Positions 6,166 through 7,463 of a stretch of DNA of 7,463 nt are shown here, piece by piece. The first letter of the stretch is position 1, and the number at the start of each line of letters is the position of its first letter. The stretch covers positions 1 to 7,463 of the forward strand of contig DATGEP010000224.1 in assembly GCA_035310125.1 (NCBI GenBank). The letters run 5' to 3'. The notes under the pieces are model-generated. The model was given only the letters and a program-made list of their open reading frames with translations. It did not search any database and was not told the origin of the DNA. This DNA is from DATGEP01 sp035310125. Lineage in GTDB: Bacteria; Chloroflexota; Ktedonobacteria; Ktedonobacterales; JADMIN01. The position numbers and the translations under genes were made by a program.

Positions 6166-7098
6166 TCACATGGCGCGCACGCGAAATGGCTCCAGCGCCT
6201 CTTTTGCGTGGTTGAGGAGGATGGAATCGTCGGTGGCGTCGCCACGCAGACGGGCCTGTAGCTCGAACTTGCCCTGCCGCACGACGGCGGCGCCGCTGGG
6301 ATTGCGCCGCTGCGCCAGCAGGTCGCTCGCCACCCAGACTGCCGCCTGCTGGAGATCGTATGGAACAGCGCCGGGAGTAACGCCGCCGGTATACGTGACC
6401 GTCGCCCACTGGCGACGCGCCCGCGAGAGGCCGAAGGTTTCGAGGATAAGCTGCTGGCCGGGGGTGGGTGAGCCTGCGAGGAGTAGATAGGGGATCTCGA
6501 TGAGCCGCCCGCCGCTGGGCAGCTCGATCTGGGTGACGTCGAAGGTGAGCGAGTCGCCCTGGCCCAGCTCGACAGCAAGGGCTGTGACGGACTGGATAGG
6601 AAAGTGGCCGGGACGCAGCAGCAGCACGCCGTCGCGGTCCAGCGAGGCACGGGCGGACGGCATGCCCCAGCGCTCGGAGCGGCTGACGGCGTAGAGCGAG
6701 CGGTCGCCAATGGCGGCACCCTGCTGGCAGTAGCCCTCGATCCAGCCGCTGGCCCGCAGCAACATCTCGGCGAGCGCGCCCGCCGCGCCGGCCTGGCTGG
6801 CGGAGACACCCGGCGCGTGGGCGAATTGTGTGCCCGGTGCGGCGAGTGAGAGGTGGGTGCCGTCGGGCGCGGTGATCACCTGCACGACTTCGGAGTACGG
6901 GCCGTCGAGCAGCCAGAGGGGGCCGGCGACCCAGTTGGTGGATGTGGCGACGGGTAGACTGATGCTGCCGGCGGGCGCGGTGGAGGCGCCGCCAATGGTG
7001 GTGTTGAGTCCCAGCAACGAGGCGGTCTCCTGGCTGGTGGCGGCGCGCAGATACGTGGGCACATCCACGTAGGCGCTGGCGCCCAAAGTCGCGGTCAT
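6166..7098 (-). CDS. Phage head-tail connector (gp6-like) with N-terminal beta domain
   Basis: A 310-residue protein in two parts. Residues from about 120 form a connector-like domain: helix LLRASGWIEGYCQQ, the strand pair around DGVLLLRPGHFPIQSVTALAV, a Y-TGG turn (VTYTGGVTPGAVP) and a long C-terminal helical stretch including AAVWVASDLLAQRRN and HAKEALEPFRV. This pattern fits gp6/gp15-type ring proteins that extend the portal at the capsid vertex. Ahead of it, residues 1-112 hold an extra beta module, ISLPVATSTNWVAGPLWLLDG...EVVQVI...THLSLAAPGTQFAHAPG, of a kind also met in other phage structural proteins. Family members are usually only 90-200 residues, so the fusion is notable. The ATG at 7098 has GGAGGA six bases upstream. 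It heads the three-gene neck unit and sits about 150 bases downstream of a candidate regulated promoter. Capsid, portal and terminase genes would be expected off the right edge. Confidence 0.75.
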   Translation of the reverse strand: MTATLGASAYVDVPTYLRAATSQETASLLGLNTTIGGASTAPAGSISLPVATSTNWVAGPLWLLDGPYSEVVQVITAPDGTHLSLAAPGTQFAHAPGVSASQAGAAGALAEMLLRASGWIEGYCQQGAAIGDRSLYAVSRSERWGMPSARASLDRDGVLLLRPGHFPIQSVTALAVELGQGDSLTFDVTQIELPSGGRLIEIPYLLLAGSPTPGQQLILETFGLSRARRQWATVTYTGGVTPGAVPYDLQQAAVWVASDLLAQRRNPSGAAVVRQGKFELQARLRGDATDDSILLNHAKEALEPFRVRAM

Positions 7099-7161
7099 AG
7101 TCTCTCCTCCAATTCGCGGCGTGGGTGCGTGGGGGAAATAGGGCAGGACGCCGCCCTCACG

Positions 7162-7188
7162 CTCGCCAGTGGCAGGGAAGCTGGCGAG
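7162..7188. repeat. 8-bp inverted repeat in the leader of the neck operon
   Basis: CTCGCCAG (7162-7169) and CTGGCGAG (7181-7188) are exact reverse complements with an 11-base loop; a G-T and a C-G pair could extend the stem outward. It lies between the candidate transcription start near 7252 and the connector ATG, so it would form in the leader RNA. It leaves the ribosome site exposed and has no T-tract. Confidence 0.4.
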
Positions 7189-7258
7189 TGGAGAGCGACG
7201 CCCCGCGTAGTCGAACCGGCGCCAGCGCGGGGCAGTGCTCCGGCCGCCGGCACCATCA

Positions 7259-7287
7259 ACTGTAGAATATTCGTTCTATATCGTCAA
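7259..7287 (-). promoter_or_regulatory. Candidate promoter with palindromic operator in the spacer (P1)
   Basis: On the minus strand TTGACG (7287-7282; 5/6 to consensus) and TACAGT (7264-7259; 4/6) are separated by exactly 17 bases. The spacer is almost filled by the palindrome TAGAACGAATATTCTA (7278-7263), which overlaps the -10 by two bases, so a bound repressor would block polymerase. The core is one base from GAAC-N4-GTTC, the LexA/DinR form of Gram-positive bacteria. It would transcribe the connector, closure and tail-terminator-like genes. The same geometry recurs at 519-548. Confidence 0.5.
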
Positions 7288-7325
7288 TGGCTGGCAGATG
7301 AGCACGGCGAAATGGTGGCCGGATG

Positions 7326-7357
7326 TGACCGGAAATGGCGGGAGATGACCGGAAATG
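7326..7357. repeat. Two direct copies of TGACCGGAAATG upstream of P1
   Basis: TGACCGGAAATG occurs exactly at 7326-7337 and 7346-7357, a period of 20 bases, or about two helical turns. A degenerate third GGCCGGATG lies next to them at 7317-7325. The outer copy starts 70 bases upstream of the P1 -35. A related GGAAATGAGGG at 613-623 sits 71 bases upstream of P2. The regular phasing suggests an activator or repressor bound to one face of the DNA. Confidence 0.45.
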
Positions 7358-7463
7358 AAGGCTCGTGTGATTGTTGATAGCAGCCAGTCTTGCCCAGCCT
7401 CTCCCCACGCAAGGAGAGAAGCCAGGCCGATCTCGTCAATGTGCTGGAAGTGCCACTAAGCTA

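Larger units (their letters stand above)
7099..7463. other. Leader and upstream region of the phage neck operon
   Basis: No gene is convincing here. The region holds the ribosome site of the connector gene, the inverted repeat at 7162-7188, P1, and the TGACCGGAAATG repeats. A CTCTCC/GGAGAG hairpin (7399-7404 with 7413-7418) could end transcription from the gene to the right. A frame read from the right edge on the minus strand stops at 7436 after eight codons and could be the tail end of that gene, but this is too short to judge. Confidence 0.5.

Noticed and set aside
5825..6409. Minus-strand open frame of 194 codons
   Set aside because: It is extremely Arg-rich and overlaps two better-supported phage-like genes in another frame; typical GC-rich shadow.
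7263..7278. A confirmed LexA-binding site
   Set aside because: It is one base off the GAAC-N4-GTTC core and has further mismatches to the longer consensus. I keep it as an operator-like palindrome without naming the regulator.
7436..7462. C-terminal end of a gene entering from the right edge
   Set aside because: Only eight codons before a TGA are visible; this is too little to tell from chance, so it is mentioned only within the intergenic entry.

Overview
The window is GC-rich and almost entirely minus-strand coding. Three features suggest a Chloroflexota bacterium of the Ktedonobacteria type: a secreted protein built of W-S-V-V-A-S-P / D-I-W-A-V-G repeats, abundant REP-like hairpins of the form GGGCGTCC-nnn-GGACGCCCCTACGG, and the general style of the intergenic DNA. 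This is pattern recognition from memory, not a database result.

Layout in the direction of transcription (right to left). A 365-bp leader region (7463-7099) carries a candidate promoter with a 16-bp palindrome in its spacer. It is followed by a compact three-gene unit that looks like a tailed-phage neck: a gp6-like head-tail connector with an extra N-terminal beta domain (7098-6166), a small head-closure-like protein (6147-5833) and a tail-terminator-like protein (5828-5277). Next come a REP-rich spacer, a GMC-family FAD oxidoreductase (4787-3291), a second REP-rich spacer, an aldo/keto reductase with a complete catalytic tetrad (2949-1930), a likely intrinsic terminator (1837-1807), and a secreted repeat protein with its own candidate promoter (1466-654). 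The last gene starts at 328 and runs off the left edge. It is unrecognised and may be another phage tail-module protein.

The main observation concerns two intergenic regions 6.7 kb apart, one ahead of the connector gene and one ahead of the gene at 328. They share the same architecture: a TTCATTTCC/CTCATTTCC-type upstream motif, about 70 bp later a -35-like hexamer, then a TAGA(C/A)CG(C/A)AT(G/A)TTCTA-like palindrome filling the spacer and overlapping the -10 by two bases. This looks like a duplicated, co-regulated promoter-operator resembling a degenerate GAAC-N4-GTTC SOS-type box. Two phage-like transcription units under one repressor would then flank three genes with no phage role (GMC oxidoreductase, aldo/keto reductase, secreted repeat protein). 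The GMC gene is itself bracketed by 54-bp same-orientation repeats. The reading I favour is a phage-derived element split by, or carrying, an accessory redox cassette. Whether the element is an intact prophage, a remnant or a domesticated particle cannot be decided here.
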